A stretch of DNA of 64,000 nt from Clostridia bacterium (GCA_017520825.1 JAFXEX010000023.1:38607-102606), one strand, 5' to 3'. Shown: positions 43,877 through 54,500, counted from the stretch's first letter. Program-made: numbers and translations. Notes: a model not told the origin generated them from the letters alone.

Positions 43877-46102
43877 TTAAATTAAAGTAGTTTGGTTTTC
43901 GTCTATATCTATTTCGTTGTACACCATACCTGCCGACGGAATCTTGGTCTTTCTGTATTTGGGCATAGGCTTCTTCGCCATCGCCTCCACAGGACAGACA
44001 AAATCCACTCTGTCGTTAGGCTTGAGGGATATTACCTGAACGCCCATTGACGTTCTTGTTGACTTCAAGGGAACGAGAGCAGTATTTACAACCAACGCTT
44101 TTCCAAGATGTGTTTTTATAAACACGTCTTTTTCCTCACCCTTTTCAAGTGTCATAATGCGAGCAACGGGCTGGGTAGAACAGAAGGCTGCCGTAAGCTT
44201 CTTTCTGTTATTTTTCGTTGCAAATCCAGCCATTGGAATTATAACGCATTTTCCGTTCTCAAAGGCGATAAACAATCTCTTGTCAAAATCCTGCACTGCA
44301 GTGAAAAAGATTACCTTTTCATCTGCTTCAAAGCCAAGCTTTACGGGAACGTATTCACCAAGAGAGGACGCCTTGACGTTTTCAAACGCCGATAATCTTG
44401 TTTTATAGGCTTGTGCCTTATCGGTGAAGAAAATCAACTCTGCCTTGCTTGAAAGCTCACCGGAGAACATAATACTGTCCCCTTCCTTCAGCTTCTGCAC
44501 GTCACTTCCTCTGAGGGACTGGAAGGTTATACGCTTGAAATATCCCTCGGCAGTACAAACGGCAAAGGCAGTAAATTCTTCCTCCTCCTGCTGACTGTCA
44601 TCGTAAACCTCAATGGTATCATAGATAATATCCGTCTTTCTGGGCTTACCGTACTTCTCCTTTATCTGAGTCAACTGCTTGATAATCAGACGGTTAAGCT
44701 TTGACGGACTTTTCAGTATTGATTCAAGCTCCTCTATCTCTTCCTTGAGGCTCTTTATCTGTGCCGTCTTTTTAAGGATGTACTCCTTATTGAGATTTCT
44801 CAGCTTGATATCTGCAACGTATCCTGCCTGCAATTCGTCGATGTTAAAGCCTTCACAAAGATTTGGGATAACGTCTGCATCGTTTTCAGTTCTACGGATT
44901 ATTGCAATGGCACGGTCAATATCAAGAAGTATCTTTTCAAGACCTTCAAGAAGATGAAGTAGCTCCGTCTTTTGCTGAAGGTCATAATATATTTCACGCT
45001 TCAGACATTCCGAACGGTAAGCGTGCCATTCGAGAATGATGTCCCTCACACCGAGAAGCATGGGAGTTCCCGAAATGAGAATATTGAAATTGCAGGAAAA
45101 CTCATCCTCAAGAGACGTAAGCTTAAACAGCTTTGTCATAAGCTTGTCGGGGTCGGTGCCTCTCTTTACGTCAATGGCGATTTTAAGACCGTTAAGGTCA
45201 ATTTCGTCGCGCACGTCGGTTATTTCCTTTACCCTGCCCGACTTTACAAGGTCTGCAAGCTTGTCGATAATGGTCTCTGCATCGGTGGTATAGGGTATCT
45301 CATATACCTCGATACAGTTAGTTGATTTGTCGAATTTATACTTTGAACGAATTTTAACCGTTCCCTTACCCGTGTTGTAGATAAGGTCCATCTGCTCCTT
45401 GTTGTAAATAATATTACCACCCGTTGAAAAATCGGGGCCAAGAAGAGTTGTGGAAATATCGAAATTTTCATCCTTGATTATACCGATGGTGGTATCGCAT
45501 ATTTCTGCTAAATTAAATGAACAGATTGAGCTTGCCATACCTACGGCAATACCCATATTGGGAGTAACAAGCACGTTGGGGAAGGTTACGGGTAAAAGCT
45601 TGGGCTCCTTCATCGTGCTGTCATAGTTATCAACGAAATCTACAGCGTCCTTATCTATTCCGGAGAACAGCTCTGCGCAAAAGCTATCAAGCTTTACCTC
45701 GGTATAACGGGAAGCAGCAAATGCCATTCTTGAATACTGCTTTCCAAAGCTACCCTTTGAGTCTACGAAGGGATGCAAGAGTGCTTCGTTTCCTCGGGTA
45801 AGACGCACCATAGTTTCGTATATCGCCATATCTCCGTGAGGATTGAGCTTCATCGTAGAGCCTACAACGTTGGCAGACTTAGTTCTGTCTGCATTGGGAG
45901 ATAAAAGTCCCATTTTATACATCGTATACAGAAGCTTTCGGTGAGCAGGCTTAAATCCGTCTATTTCGGGAATAGCTCTTGAAATAATTACGCTCATCGA
46001 ATATGGCATATAATTCGTTTCAAGGGTGTCCGTTATCATTTGCTCCCGTACTTCAGCCGGCACAAATTCTTCTGTTACTGTTTCTTTTTTCTTCTTTGCC
46101 AT
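43877..46102 (-). CDS. Type IIA topoisomerase A subunit (ParC-like, divergent)
   Basis: Start at ATG 46100-46102, five bases after GAGG; an ATG 15 bases earlier overlaps the end of the B-subunit gene. The 741-residue protein has the winged-helix breakage domain with catalytic Tyr133 (SRYTEVKL; Arg132 before it), a coiled-coil tower and C-terminal beta-pinwheel blades. The GyrA-box (QRRGGKG) needed for DNA wrapping is not seen, so it is a topoisomerase IV-type subunit rather than gyrase. It pairs with the B subunit, whose stop lies just after this start. Confidence 0.88.
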   Translation of the reverse strand: MAKKKKETVTEEFVPAEVREQMITDTLETNYMPYSMSVIISRAIPEIDGFKPAHRKLLYTMYKMGLLSPNADRTKSANVVGSTMKLNPHGDMAIYETMVRLTRGNEALLHPFVDSKGSFGKQYSRMAFAASRYTEVKLDSFCAELFSGIDKDAVDFVDNYDSTMKEPKLLPVTFPNVLVTPNMGIAVGMASSICSFNLAEICDTTIGIIKDENFDISTTLLGPDFSTGGNIIYNKEQMDLIYNTGKGTVKIRSKYKFDKSTNCIEVYEIPYTTDAETIIDKLADLVKSGRVKEITDVRDEIDLNGLKIAIDVKRGTDPDKLMTKLFKLTSLEDEFSCNFNILISGTPMLLGVRDIILEWHAYRSECLKREIYYDLQQKTELLHLLEGLEKILLDIDRAIAIIRRTENDADVIPNLCEGFNIDELQAGYVADIKLRNLNKEYILKKTAQIKSLKEEIEELESILKSPSKLNRLIIKQLTQIKEKYGKPRKTDIIYDTIEVYDDSQQEEEEFTAFAVCTAEGYFKRITFQSLRGSDVQKLKEGDSIMFSGELSSKAELIFFTDKAQAYKTRLSAFENVKASSLGEYVPVKLGFEADEKVIFFTAVQDFDKRLFIAFENGKCVIIPMAGFATKNNRKKLTAAFCSTQPVARIMTLEKGEEKDVFIKTHLGKALVVNTALVPLKSTRTSMGVQVISLKPNDRVDFVCPVEAMAKKPMPKYRKTKIPSAGMVYNEIDIDENQTTLI

Positions 46103-46109
46103 ATTATCC

Positions 46110-48143
46110 TCACACATCGGCTACGTCGACGTACTTATATCCGTTTTCAGCAATAAAACGCTTTCTTCCGGCAAGGTCGTCGCCAAGCAAAATATTGAAC
46201 ATTTCATACGTTTTCTGTTCGTCGTCGGGCATAATTTTTATAAGTCTTCTCGTGGCAGGATTCATTGTTGTTTTCCACATCATTTCGGGCTCGTTTTCGC
46301 CAAGACCCTTTGAACGCTGTATGGTATATTTCTTTCCGTTCAGCTTATCGAGAATCTCTGCCTTTTCCTTTTCATCATAAGCAAAGAATATTTCGTCCTT
46401 GCATCTGATTTCGTACAAGGGTGACTCTGCGATATAAATTTTACCAAGCTTAATAAGAGTAGGCAAAAGCCTGTAAATCATTGTAAGAATAAGCGTTCTT
46501 ATCTGAAATCCGTCCTCGTCGGCATCGGTACAGATAACAATCTTATTCCATTTCAATGCGTTAATATCAAAATCAACAAGCTGTTTATTCGCTCTTGATT
46601 TTATCTCCACTCCACAGCCGATAACCTTAAGAAGATCTACGATAATATCACTCTTGAAAATTTTGTCGTAGCCTGCTTTAAGACAGTTGAGCGTCTTACC
46701 TCTTACGGGAATAACTGCCTGAAATTCGGCATTACGTCCCGTTTTTACCGAGGCAAGAGCTGAATCACCCTCAACTATATAAAGCTCACGCTTTTCAATA
46801 TCCTTACTTCTGCAATTTACAAACTTTTCAACACGGTTTGAAATATCAAGAGAGGTGGTAAGCTTCTTCTTGATGTTCAGTCGTTCTTTTTCTGCGCTTT
46901 CACGACTTCTCTTGTTTATCAGTATTTGCGTTGCAATTCGTTCTGCATCTGCAGGATTTTCAGCAAAATACGCCTCAAGCTGATGGGTAAAGAAGTCGGT
47001 CATCGCCTTTTCAATAAAGACGTTAGTTATTGCCTTTTTGGTCTGGTTGGCATAAGACGTCTGGGTAGAAAATGAATTTACTACGAAAATAAGACAGTCC
47101 TCTATGTCCTGAAATCCTATTTTCTGCTCCGTCTTTGCGTACTTATTAGAGTTTTTCAGGTATTGGTCAACGGCCTTCACAAACGCCACTCTCGTTGCCT
47201 TGTCGGGAGAGCCACCGTGTTCAAGATAGCTTGAATTGTGATAATATTCGATTTTTGCCGCTCTTGTGCTAAAGCACATTACGGTTTGAATTTTAAGCTT
47301 ATAATCGTTCAGGTCTTCTCTGTCTCTGCCAACTCTTTCAGCCTGCCATACAACGGGAAGGGTAAGAGTCTTGCCCTTTACTGCATCCTCGTCGTCGCTT
47401 TCAATTGGCTCGTCCTCGTTATCGGCGTTGATACCTGCTATTTCATTTACGTAGTCGAGAACTCCGTTTTGATAAAAGTACGAAAAGGTATGCTTTTCAC
47501 GGTTCTCGTCCTCGTATTCCAGATTGAGAGTAAGTCCCGAATTTACAATAGACTGCTTCTTAAGAGTTTCGCAGAAAAAGTCCATAGGAATATTTATGTC
47601 CGTAAAAACCTCAAGATCAGGCTTCCACGTAACGGTAGTACCCGTCTTCTTTTTAGGGCATTCCTCACGGGTAAGCTCGGTAACGGGCTCACCTTTTTTA
47701 AAGCCGATAGTATACTTCGTTCCACCCGTATAGGCAGTTACGTTCATAAATTCAGACGTGTACTGAGTAGCGCAGGCTCCAAGTCCGTTTGTACCGAGAG
47801 AATATTCATAAGACGCATCGTCACTGTCGTTATTATATTTACCTCCGGCGTAAAGCTCGCAGTAAACCAGCTCCCAATTGTACTTCTGTTCCTTTTCGTT
47901 CCAATCGAGAGGTACACCTCTTCCGAAATCCTCAACGGTTATAACCTTATCGTGAGTTACGCTAACGTTTATAACGTTGCCATAGCCCTCTCTGGCTTCG
48001 TCGATAGAATTGGAAAGAATTTCAAAGAAAGAGTGCTCGCAACCGTCAAGTCCGTCCGAGCCGAAAATAACGGCCGGCTTTTTTCTAACTCTGTCTGCAC
48101 CCTTGAGACTTGATATACTTTGTTCAGTGTAATTTTTCGCCAT
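46110..48143 (-). CDS. Type IIA topoisomerase B subunit (ParE-like, divergent)
   Basis: A 677-residue GHKL ATPase/TOPRIM protein. The ATP site is present (ILSNSIDEA in place of the common VDNSIDEA, VEDFGRGVP, LGTNGLGA). The TOPRIM region has EGDSAL and an intact acidic triad, but reads TDADEDGFQIR where GyrB/ParE usually read TDADVDGxHIR, and PVRGKTLN instead of PLRGKILN. It therefore belongs to a divergent second topoisomerase lineage. It should decatenate or relax DNA together with the A subunit encoded next. Confidence 0.88.
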   Translation of the reverse strand: MAKNYTEQSISSLKGADRVRKKPAVIFGSDGLDGCEHSFFEILSNSIDEAREGYGNVINVSVTHDKVITVEDFGRGVPLDWNEKEQKYNWELVYCELYAGGKYNNDSDDASYEYSLGTNGLGACATQYTSEFMNVTAYTGGTKYTIGFKKGEPVTELTREECPKKKTGTTVTWKPDLEVFTDINIPMDFFCETLKKQSIVNSGLTLNLEYEDENREKHTFSYFYQNGVLDYVNEIAGINADNEDEPIESDDEDAVKGKTLTLPVVWQAERVGRDREDLNDYKLKIQTVMCFSTRAAKIEYYHNSSYLEHGGSPDKATRVAFVKAVDQYLKNSNKYAKTEQKIGFQDIEDCLIFVVNSFSTQTSYANQTKKAITNVFIEKAMTDFFTHQLEAYFAENPADAERIATQILINKRSRESAEKERLNIKKKLTTSLDISNRVEKFVNCRSKDIEKRELYIVEGDSALASVKTGRNAEFQAVIPVRGKTLNCLKAGYDKIFKSDIIVDLLKVIGCGVEIKSRANKQLVDFDINALKWNKIVICTDADEDGFQIRTLILTMIYRLLPTLIKLGKIYIAESPLYEIRCKDEIFFAYDEKEKAEILDKLNGKKYTIQRSKGLGENEPEMMWKTTMNPATRRLIKIMPDDEQKTYEMFNILLGDDLAGRKRFIAENGYKYVDVADV

Positions 48144-48181
48144 ATTACTCCCCTGATAAGTAAATTTACTATATTTTGTAT

Positions 48182-48210
48182 ATTATAACTCATTTTATGA
48201 AATTTTTCAA
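48182..48210 (-). promoter_or_regulatory. Sigma-A promoter for the topoisomerase pair
   Basis: TTGAAA (48205-48210) and TATAAT (48182-48187) on the minus strand, 17-bp spacing. Confidence 0.8.
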
Positions 48211-48217
48211 CTATTTT

Positions 48218-49120
48218 TTACGGCAAAATTTTTTCAAGGTATCCTTCCCTGACTCCACTGTTTGAAACGGTAATTGACGTTGGGCGTACAAGCCGTACTA
48301 TAGTTCGGTATGCAATGGATGCAGGGCACACTGTTAACGCCCTTCCGGGAATAATTTCTTCTGCTTTTGATAAGTAGTCGGCGTCCTTGAATTTTTCCAA
48401 AATCTTTGTAAAATCTGAGCCGTCAGAACGCAAGGACTTTTTGCCCGTGCCTGAATTTATGATTTTCGACACGGCTCTTCCACTGCCTCCTATAAGAAAC
48501 ACGGGAACGCTCAAATTACTTATATACTTGCATTTTTCAAGCTCTGCTCTGACGTAATTTTCAATTTGCTCGGCTTCACTTTCGTCAGGGATATCTCCCC
48601 CCACAAAGCGTTCATAGAGAGAAAGACACCCGAAGGGCAGACTGACAAGCTTGGGCAGCTCACCGTTTGTAAAATATACTATCTCGGTTGAACCACCACC
48701 CATATCTATCATTATACCCTCTTGTATATATTCTGCTTCGGCATCTGTCAAAAGTCCTCGCAAGCTACACAGGGCTTCCTCCTCCCCCGTGAGAATCTCC
48801 ACCTGCAAGGAAAACTTCTCGTTAAGCTTCTGAACAATCTCTTTTGAGTTTTCAACGTTTCTTAACGAGGCTGTAGCAAAAGCAAAAACGTTTTCACACG
48901 AATTGGCTTGTGAAAAGGCAATAAGCTCTGAGACGGCACGGTAAAGCTCCACCTCGCCCATATCGTTCAGAAAGCGTTTGCCTTCCCTCTCCTCAACGTA
49001 GGTAATAAGCTTGGATTTAAAGCCTTTATGACATAATACTGACCTTTTACCTTTATTTGAAATTTTAAAAATTGTGGCTTTTACAGTGTTTGAGCCAATG
49101 TCAATAACGCTTACCTTCAT
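48218..49120 (-). CDS. Ppx/GppA-family phosphatase
   Basis: A 300-residue ASKHA-fold protein with DIGSNTVK at the N-terminus, the catalytic GEEEAL near residue 115, and DMGGGSTEI (phosphate-binding loop). This is the short, single-module form of exopolyphosphatase/guanosine pentaphosphate phosphatase without a C-terminal HD domain. The substrate could be polyphosphate or pppGpp. It is monocistronic, divergent from sigK, and ends 8 bp before the topoisomerase promoter. Confidence 0.9.
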   Translation of the reverse strand: MKVSVIDIGSNTVKATIFKISNKGKRSVLCHKGFKSKLITYVEEREGKRFLNDMGEVELYRAVSELIAFSQANSCENVFAFATASLRNVENSKEIVQKLNEKFSLQVEILTGEEEALCSLRGLLTDAEAEYIQEGIMIDMGGGSTEIVYFTNGELPKLVSLPFGCLSLYERFVGGDIPDESEAEQIENYVRAELEKCKYISNLSVPVFLIGGSGRAVSKIINSGTGKKSLRSDGSDFTKILEKFKDADYLSKAEEIIPGRALTVCPASIAYRTIVRLVRPTSITVSNSGVREGYLEKILP

Positions 49121-49141
49121 TTTTTATTCCCTTTCATGTTT

Positions 49142-49172
49142 TTGACAACAAAATAAAAAAATAACATATACT
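49142..49172 (+). promoter_or_regulatory. Possible sigK promoter
   Basis: TTGACA (49142-49147) and TATACT (49167-49172) are 19 bp apart, longer than ideal. CATATACT (49165-49172) is also one mismatch from a sigma-E -10 box (CATACAnT), but I see no good sigma-E -35, so the sigma factor is undecided. Confidence 0.4.
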
Positions 49173-49191
49173 GAAAAAAAGGGGGAAAAAT

Positions 49192-49893
49192 ATGTACCGA
49201 TACCTTCTCACGTCATTCATTGCAAAATTCACTTTCTTGTTTTTGAGAACGGGAGCAAGCGCTTCCTTCCCTCCGCCTCTGACGGCAAAGGAAGAAAGAG
49301 AGTATTTTACAAAAATGAGGAACGGAGATGCTGATGCGAGAAACGAGCTGATTATAAGAAATCTCAGGCTTGTAGCTCATATTATCAAAAAGTATTATAC
49401 AAGCTACTCCGACCAAGAGGACCTGATTTCTATTGGAACAATAGGACTTATAAAAGCCATTGATACCTACGACGTAAAAAACGGAACTAAATTTGCCACC
49501 TATGCAGGAAAATGCGTGCAAAATGAAATTCTTATGCACTTCAGGGCACAGAAGAAGCTGGCAATGGAAAGCTCCATTGACGATACTATCGAAATAGACA
49601 AGGACGGAAATCCACTGACGTACATAGACATTATCAGTGTTGACGATAATATAATAGAGCAAATAGACTTAAAGAGCAAAAAGGAAATGATAGAGTATGC
49701 AGTCGAGAAGCTGCTTGATAAAAGAGAAAAGGCAATTATAAAACTAAGATACGGCCTATCGGGGCAAAGACCCATAACGCAACGTGAGGTAGCAACCAAG
49801 CTTGGAATTTCACGGTCCTACGTATCACGGATAGAAAAATCGGCACTTGAAAAGATACACGAGTATCTCGTAATGCCCAAAAATTATATTTAA
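49192..49893 (+). CDS. sigK: RNA polymerase sporulation sigma factor SigK
   Basis: A 233-residue sigma-70 protein with a hydrophobic N-terminus (residues 1-22, resembling a pro-sequence), region 2 (NLRLVAHIIKKYY, DQEDLISIGTIGLIKAIDTYD) and region 4 (TQREVATKLGISRSYVSRIEKSALEKI). This combination and length match pro-sigma-K, the late mother-cell sigma factor. The frame is continuous, so the gene is not interrupted by a skin-type element. A strong GGGGG site precedes the ATG. It is followed by a helical protein of unknown function after 9 bases. Confidence 0.92.
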   Translation: MYRYLLTSFIAKFTFLFLRTGASASFPPPLTAKEEREYFTKMRNGDADARNELIIRNLRLVAHIIKKYYTSYSDQEDLISIGTIGLIKAIDTYDVKNGTKFATYAGKCVQNEILMHFRAQKKLAMESSIDDTIEIDKDGNPLTYIDIISVDDNIIEQIDLKSKKEMIEYAVEKLLDKREKAIIKLRYGLSGQRPITQREVATKLGISRSYVSRIEKSALEKIHEYLVMPKNYI

Positions 49894-49902
49894 GGAGATA
49901 AA

Positions 49903-50328
49903 ATGAAAAAGGAACTTGATTTATTGACAAAAATCTACACAGGCACACACATTGGAAGCAAATCGCTCAACTCAATGCTCCCAAGCGTAAAAAATACGTC
50001 ACTGAGACGGGCGATAATCACGCAAATAAACGAGTACGACAAAATAAACAGTGATGCAAAATGTCAGATTGCAAACCTGGGACAAAAAGCTCAGAAGCCG
50101 TTTTTTGCCGCGGCGTCTGCTTCTGTTGAAGCAAAAATGAATGCTAAAATTAATCCGTCGGCATCCCACATTGCAGAAGTGATCATAAAGGGCTCGAATA
50201 TGGGAATAATCAATATAACAAAGCAGTTGAATCAATCTTATTTATGCAAGCCGTCGGCATACAATCTGGGGCGCAAGCTTCTTAAAACAGAAGAGGAAAA
50301 CGTTTCAAGAATAAAAAGCTTTCTGTAA
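49903..50328 (+). CDS. Helical protein of unknown function encoded with sigK
   Basis: A 141-residue protein predicted to be nearly all helical, with an Ala/Lys-rich centre (FFAAASASVEAKMNAKI) and the phrase EVIIKGSNMGIINITKQLNQ, which I associate with a small clostridial family of four-helix-bundle type. No catalytic or metal motif is obvious. It starts 9 bases after the sigK stop behind AAGGAGA, so it is almost certainly co-transcribed and may be made during sporulation. No function can be assigned. Confidence 0.7.
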   Translation: MKKELDLLTKIYTGTHIGSKSLNSMLPSVKNTSLRRAIITQINEYDKINSDAKCQIANLGQKAQKPFFAAASASVEAKMNAKINPSASHIAEVIIKGSNMGIINITKQLNQSYLCKPSAYNLGRKLLKTEEENVSRIKSFL

Positions 50329-50336
50329 ATTCAAAA

Positions 50337-50363
50337 GACACGGCAGGACAAACCTGCCGTGTC
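50337..50363. terminator. Bidirectional terminator between the sigK unit and the PrsA-like gene
   Basis: Perfect 11-bp stem GACACGGCAGG/CCTGCCGTGTC with loop ACAAA. Confidence 0.88.
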
Positions 50364-50365
50364 AC

Positions 50366-51352
50366 TTATTTCACGGTAAAGGGAGAAACGTAATCGTACT
50401 CGGGAGCATACTCAATCTCTATCGATGAAATTTTTTCATCGACAATTTCGGTGAATATCTGATTATATACGACGTCCTTAAGCTCACCGAGGTCTGAAGT
50501 CTCCACGGGAAGCTTCTGAATTATATGGTATCCGTGAGATGATTTTACAAGCTGTGATATTTCGCCCTCTCCAAGTGCGTCACAGGCAAGTACGAATTCC
50601 TCGGGCATTTCGCCGTCTGTAAAGTAATAGCCGTTAGAGGGCATAGCTTCATCGTCACTGTACTCGGCAATAAGCGTATCAAAATCCTCACCACCATGAG
50701 CCTTTGCAAGAATTTCATTGAGGTAGCCTTCATAATCCTCGTCACTCATGGTCGTATTGGGATAAACGAGAATATGCTTTGCGTGGGTATAGTTATCGTT
50801 GAGATAGGATTCCATCTCCCCATCAGTCATAGCAAGCTCTCCGTTTTCACCGAAGTAATAGTCAAAAAGGGTTTCGTAAAGCTCATATCCTTGAAGCACG
50901 TACTCATAAAGCTGGTCCGTAAGGTAATATGAAGCAAGTCCCTCCTTGTACTCATCGGAGGACATACCTTCCTTATATTCCTTTATCTCGTTTGAAACCT
51001 TTTCAAAGTCGGGCTCAATTCCGTTTTCGGAGGCTAAAGCTCTGATAGAATAAACCTCTACAAGAATATCCTCAACGTATTCTTTGAGAAGGTCAACGTA
51101 TTCGGGATAATCCTTCCAAACGTTATTGTCTCCACCGTCAAGCTCATATTTCTGGTTGAGATAATAATATCTGAATTCTGCAAAGGAAATACTGTTCGGT
51201 CCTATCTTCATAACGTATTCGGGAACAGTCTCCTCGCCGTCAATCAAAATATAACCGTCTGTTTTAAAATTGCTATTCTCTACCACTCCTGAGCAAGAGG
51301 TTAAAAGCAAAGAGAGAGAAATAAGCAAAAATACAATGCTGTGTTTTTTCAT
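50366..51352 (-). CDS. PrsA-like lipoprotein peptidyl-prolyl isomerase
   Basis: A 328-residue lipoprotein with lipobox LTSC (Cys20), an N-terminal SurA/PrsA-like helical region and a parvulin domain (about 190-300: HAKHILV near 193, FDTLIAEYSDD, GYYFTDGEMPEEF, and SSHGYHIIQ at its end). It would fold secreted proteins on the outer membrane face. It is monocistronic, with a consensus promoter divergent from that of addA. Confidence 0.9.
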   Translation of the reverse strand: MKKHSIVFLLISLSLLLTSCSGVVENSNFKTDGYILIDGEETVPEYVMKIGPNSISFAEFRYYYLNQKYELDGGDNNVWKDYPEYVDLLKEYVEDILVEVYSIRALASENGIEPDFEKVSNEIKEYKEGMSSDEYKEGLASYYLTDQLYEYVLQGYELYETLFDYYFGENGELAMTDGEMESYLNDNYTHAKHILVYPNTTMSDEDYEGYLNEILAKAHGGEDFDTLIAEYSDDEAMPSNGYYFTDGEMPEEFVLACDALGEGEISQLVKSSHGYHIIQKLPVETSDLGELKDVVYNQIFTEIVDEKISSIEIEYAPEYDYVSPFTVK

Positions 51353-51382
51353 AATATATCTCCAAAATTTGTTATCGTATAT

Positions 51383-51411
51383 ATAATATCATATTTTTTT
51401 GCGATTAGCAA
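51383..51411 (-). promoter_or_regulatory. Sigma-A promoter for the PrsA-like gene
   Basis: TTGCTA (51406-51411) and TATTAT (51383-51388) on the minus strand, 17-bp spacing. Confidence 0.65.
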
Positions 51412-51445
51412 GTAAATTTATTTTTAAATTTACGTGTATTTGTAT

Positions 51446-51474
51446 TTGCAAAAATCGGTTTTATGATGTATAAT
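51446..51474 (+). promoter_or_regulatory. Sigma-A promoter for addA
   Basis: TTGCAA (51446-51451) and TATAAT (51469-51474), 17-bp spacing, followed by ACGGAGG before the start. Confidence 0.75.
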
Positions 51475-51511
51475 TTATTTTAAAAGATAACGGACGTAAA
51501 CGGAGGTAAAA

Positions 51512-54500
51512 ATGAGCGGATATAATTGGACTGACGAACAGCTTCTTGCAATAGAAGAAAAAGGCACCGATCTGCTTGTCAGCGCAGCAGCAGGAAGCGG
51601 TAAAACCGCTGTGCTTACAGAAAGAATAATACGCCAGCTTATTGACACAAAAAATCCCGTAGACATAACCGACTTTCTCATTGTTACCTTTACCGTTTCG
51701 GCCACTACCGAGGTACGTGAAAAGCTGTCTCGCGCCATAAGAAACGCCTACCAGGAAAATAAATCCTTAAAGCGTTTAAAGCGTCAGATACTCAATTTGC
51801 CCTCGGCAAAAATACTTACAATAGACTCTTTTTGTAAATTCATCGTCAACGAGTGTTCGAAGCAATTGAACATTCCGGCAGATTTTCAGCTTGGTGATGA
51901 AAGTGAGCTGAACGTGATAACCTCAAGCGTCATTTCCGAGGTGCTTGACAGCTTTTTTGACGGATACGAGGGCGAATATCTTTTTGATACATCATATCTT
52001 CCGGCAAGCGTTAAACGAGGCTTTTTAAGCGTTGTAGAAGCTTTCACTACGCAAAAGAGCTTTGATTTACTCAACGATACAGTTATCGGTATGTACAATA
52101 AGCTGGTAAAGTATCCTGATCCCATAAACAGAGCAAAGAGCTATCTTCAGGAATACGACAGTATGCTCCAAGAGCACTACGTACAAAAGAGTGGGGTTTC
52201 TTTTTTTGATACAAGGCTTGGAAAATTTGTAATTGACGACGTAAAGGAAAGTCTACACGTTGCTATAAAATATTTTGAGGAAGCAGAAGCGCTTCTGTCG
52301 CCCTTTGATGAAATGTGCGCTAAATACTCCCCTGCCATTCAGGACGACATTGCAGCTGCAACCAGACTTTCAGCAAACGACGGCAGTGAATTGGTCAAGG
52401 CTTTGTCCACCTATTCAGCAACAAGGCTTGCGCCCTACAGAAGTAAAAACGATGAAGAAAAGCGGGCCCAGGAGAAATTCAAGTCACTTCGTGACACTGC
52501 AAAGGATCTGATTACAAGCTTAAAGAAAAAATATCCAATATACGACGAAGAAAAGCTCTTTCTTCAGGTTGCCACAACCTTTTCCATTGCAAACGAGCTA
52601 TTCTCGGTAGTAATCGAATTTTATCAAAGGCTGTGGAAGGCAAAGGTTGAGAAAAAAACATTCTCCTTTGACGACGTGGCTCAGCTTGCATATAAGGCTC
52701 TTATTCGTGACGGAAGCTACGATAAGACCACAAGGCAGTTCGAAAGGACCGACTATGCAAGGGAGCTTGGTGAAAAATTCCACGAAATCCTGATTGATGA
52801 ATATCAGGACGTTAACGAATTGCAGGACGCCATATTCAGAGCTATATCAAATTCTCATAACAGATTTATGGTTGGAGACCTGAAGCAAAGTATTTATAAG
52901 TTCAGAGGCGCTACCCCTGAAATCTTTATTGAATACCGAAACACCTTTTCGCCCATATCCTCAACCGACGAAACGCCAAGGCTTATTGCTCTGCAAAGAA
53001 ACTTCCGTTCTGACAGCGCGGTAATCGACTTCGTTAATTCTCTGTTCGAGGTAATAATGAATTACCGAAGTGAAGACGTATATCGCAAGGACGATTATCT
53101 GACCTTTTCTAAATCCGAGGATATGAAGCTTCCCACCGAAATTTCAATATTTAACACGGAGAGCGAATACGAATACGTTGCAGACAAAATATTGGAAACT
53201 GTAAACGGTGACCAGAGCTTTAATTTTGGAGATATTTGTATTCTTGCAAGAAAGCACGACAGCTTAAAAAACGTGCAGAAGGTACTTTCGGGCAGAGGCA
53301 TTCCTTCCGATTATACTCCAAACGAAAAATTCTTCACAAGCTTTGAAATACATACCATTCATTCACTTTTAAAGGCTATTGACAATCCCACCGACGACGT
53401 TTCCCTTCTGTCTGCGCTTACAAGCCCCATATTTTCATTCAGTCCGATAGATATTCTGACGGTCAGACGACTTGCGCCCTACGGCGACATATATTTTGCA
53501 ATAAGAGATTATAACGGTGGCAATCCCGAGCTTCAGAAAAAATGTCAAAGGGTAATAAATAAGCTCAAGTATTGGCACAACAAATCTAAAGTTATTTCAA
53601 GTGACGCTTTCATATGGTGGCTATACAAGGAAACTCACCTCCCCACCTTTGTGAAAAAGATGGATAACGGAGAGCAAAGAAAAGAAAACCTACTTGCTTT
53701 TTACAATATTGCATCAAAGTATGAGGAGCGTGAATTTAACGGAATAACCAAGTTTCTCTCCTATCTTGACGCCTTTATAAACTCAAAGAGCAAGCTTGGA
53801 AAACGAACTCAGGAAAATAATTCCGTACATCTCATGACCATTCACGAGTCAAAGGGACTTGAATTCCCCGTTTGCTTTTACGTTTCGTCAAGCTCACTTA
53901 TAAGCCGTGCTGACGAAAGAAAGAAAATAGTTATGAGCGAGGTTTTCGGACCCACCTTTGCAATACCCGTAGGAGAGCTTGGAGGAAAGCTTAACACCTA
54001 TGCAGAAAAAGCCGCTATTGCTGAAACCCGTGAAGGAACGGTTGACGAGGAGTTAAGACTTCTTTACGTTGCGCTTACAAGAGCCAAAAACAAGCTATTT
54101 ATAACTGCAGACACCGACATAGCAGGGTTAAGAAAATATCTTGAGCTTGCCACGGTTAACAGAACTGCGTTTATACATTCCGTTAAAAACGCTTCAAGCA
54201 TGTTTAAAATTATTGGGCTTGGATTATATACCGAACCTATTTTCAAAAAAGTCCTTGACTCTTTCTGTGAAGAGAACGCCACTGTATCAAGTGAAAATCT
54301 TACAGTCAATCTTTTTAACGATTACGAGCCGTTGTTCCTGACGAATACGGAGGTTGAAAAGAGTGAAGAGGAAAGACCTGTAACTATAAAGCCCGAGGAT
54401 ATAAGCTTTGCCCTGAAACCCGTAAGCAATCCCCTTCTTACTGAAACGCCGTTCAAAATTTCCGTATCAAGCATCAGAGAAGGACTGCTTGACGAAGGAG

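Noticed and set aside
43877..48143. Topoisomerase pair as DNA gyrase (gyrB-gyrA)
   Set aside because: No GyrA box is visible in the C-terminal pinwheel and the B subunit motifs are divergent, so a topoisomerase IV-type enzyme is the safer call.
49142..49172. Confident sigma-E promoter for sigK
   Set aside because: The -10-like box has one mismatch and no sigma-E -35 is recognisable, so it is left undecided.
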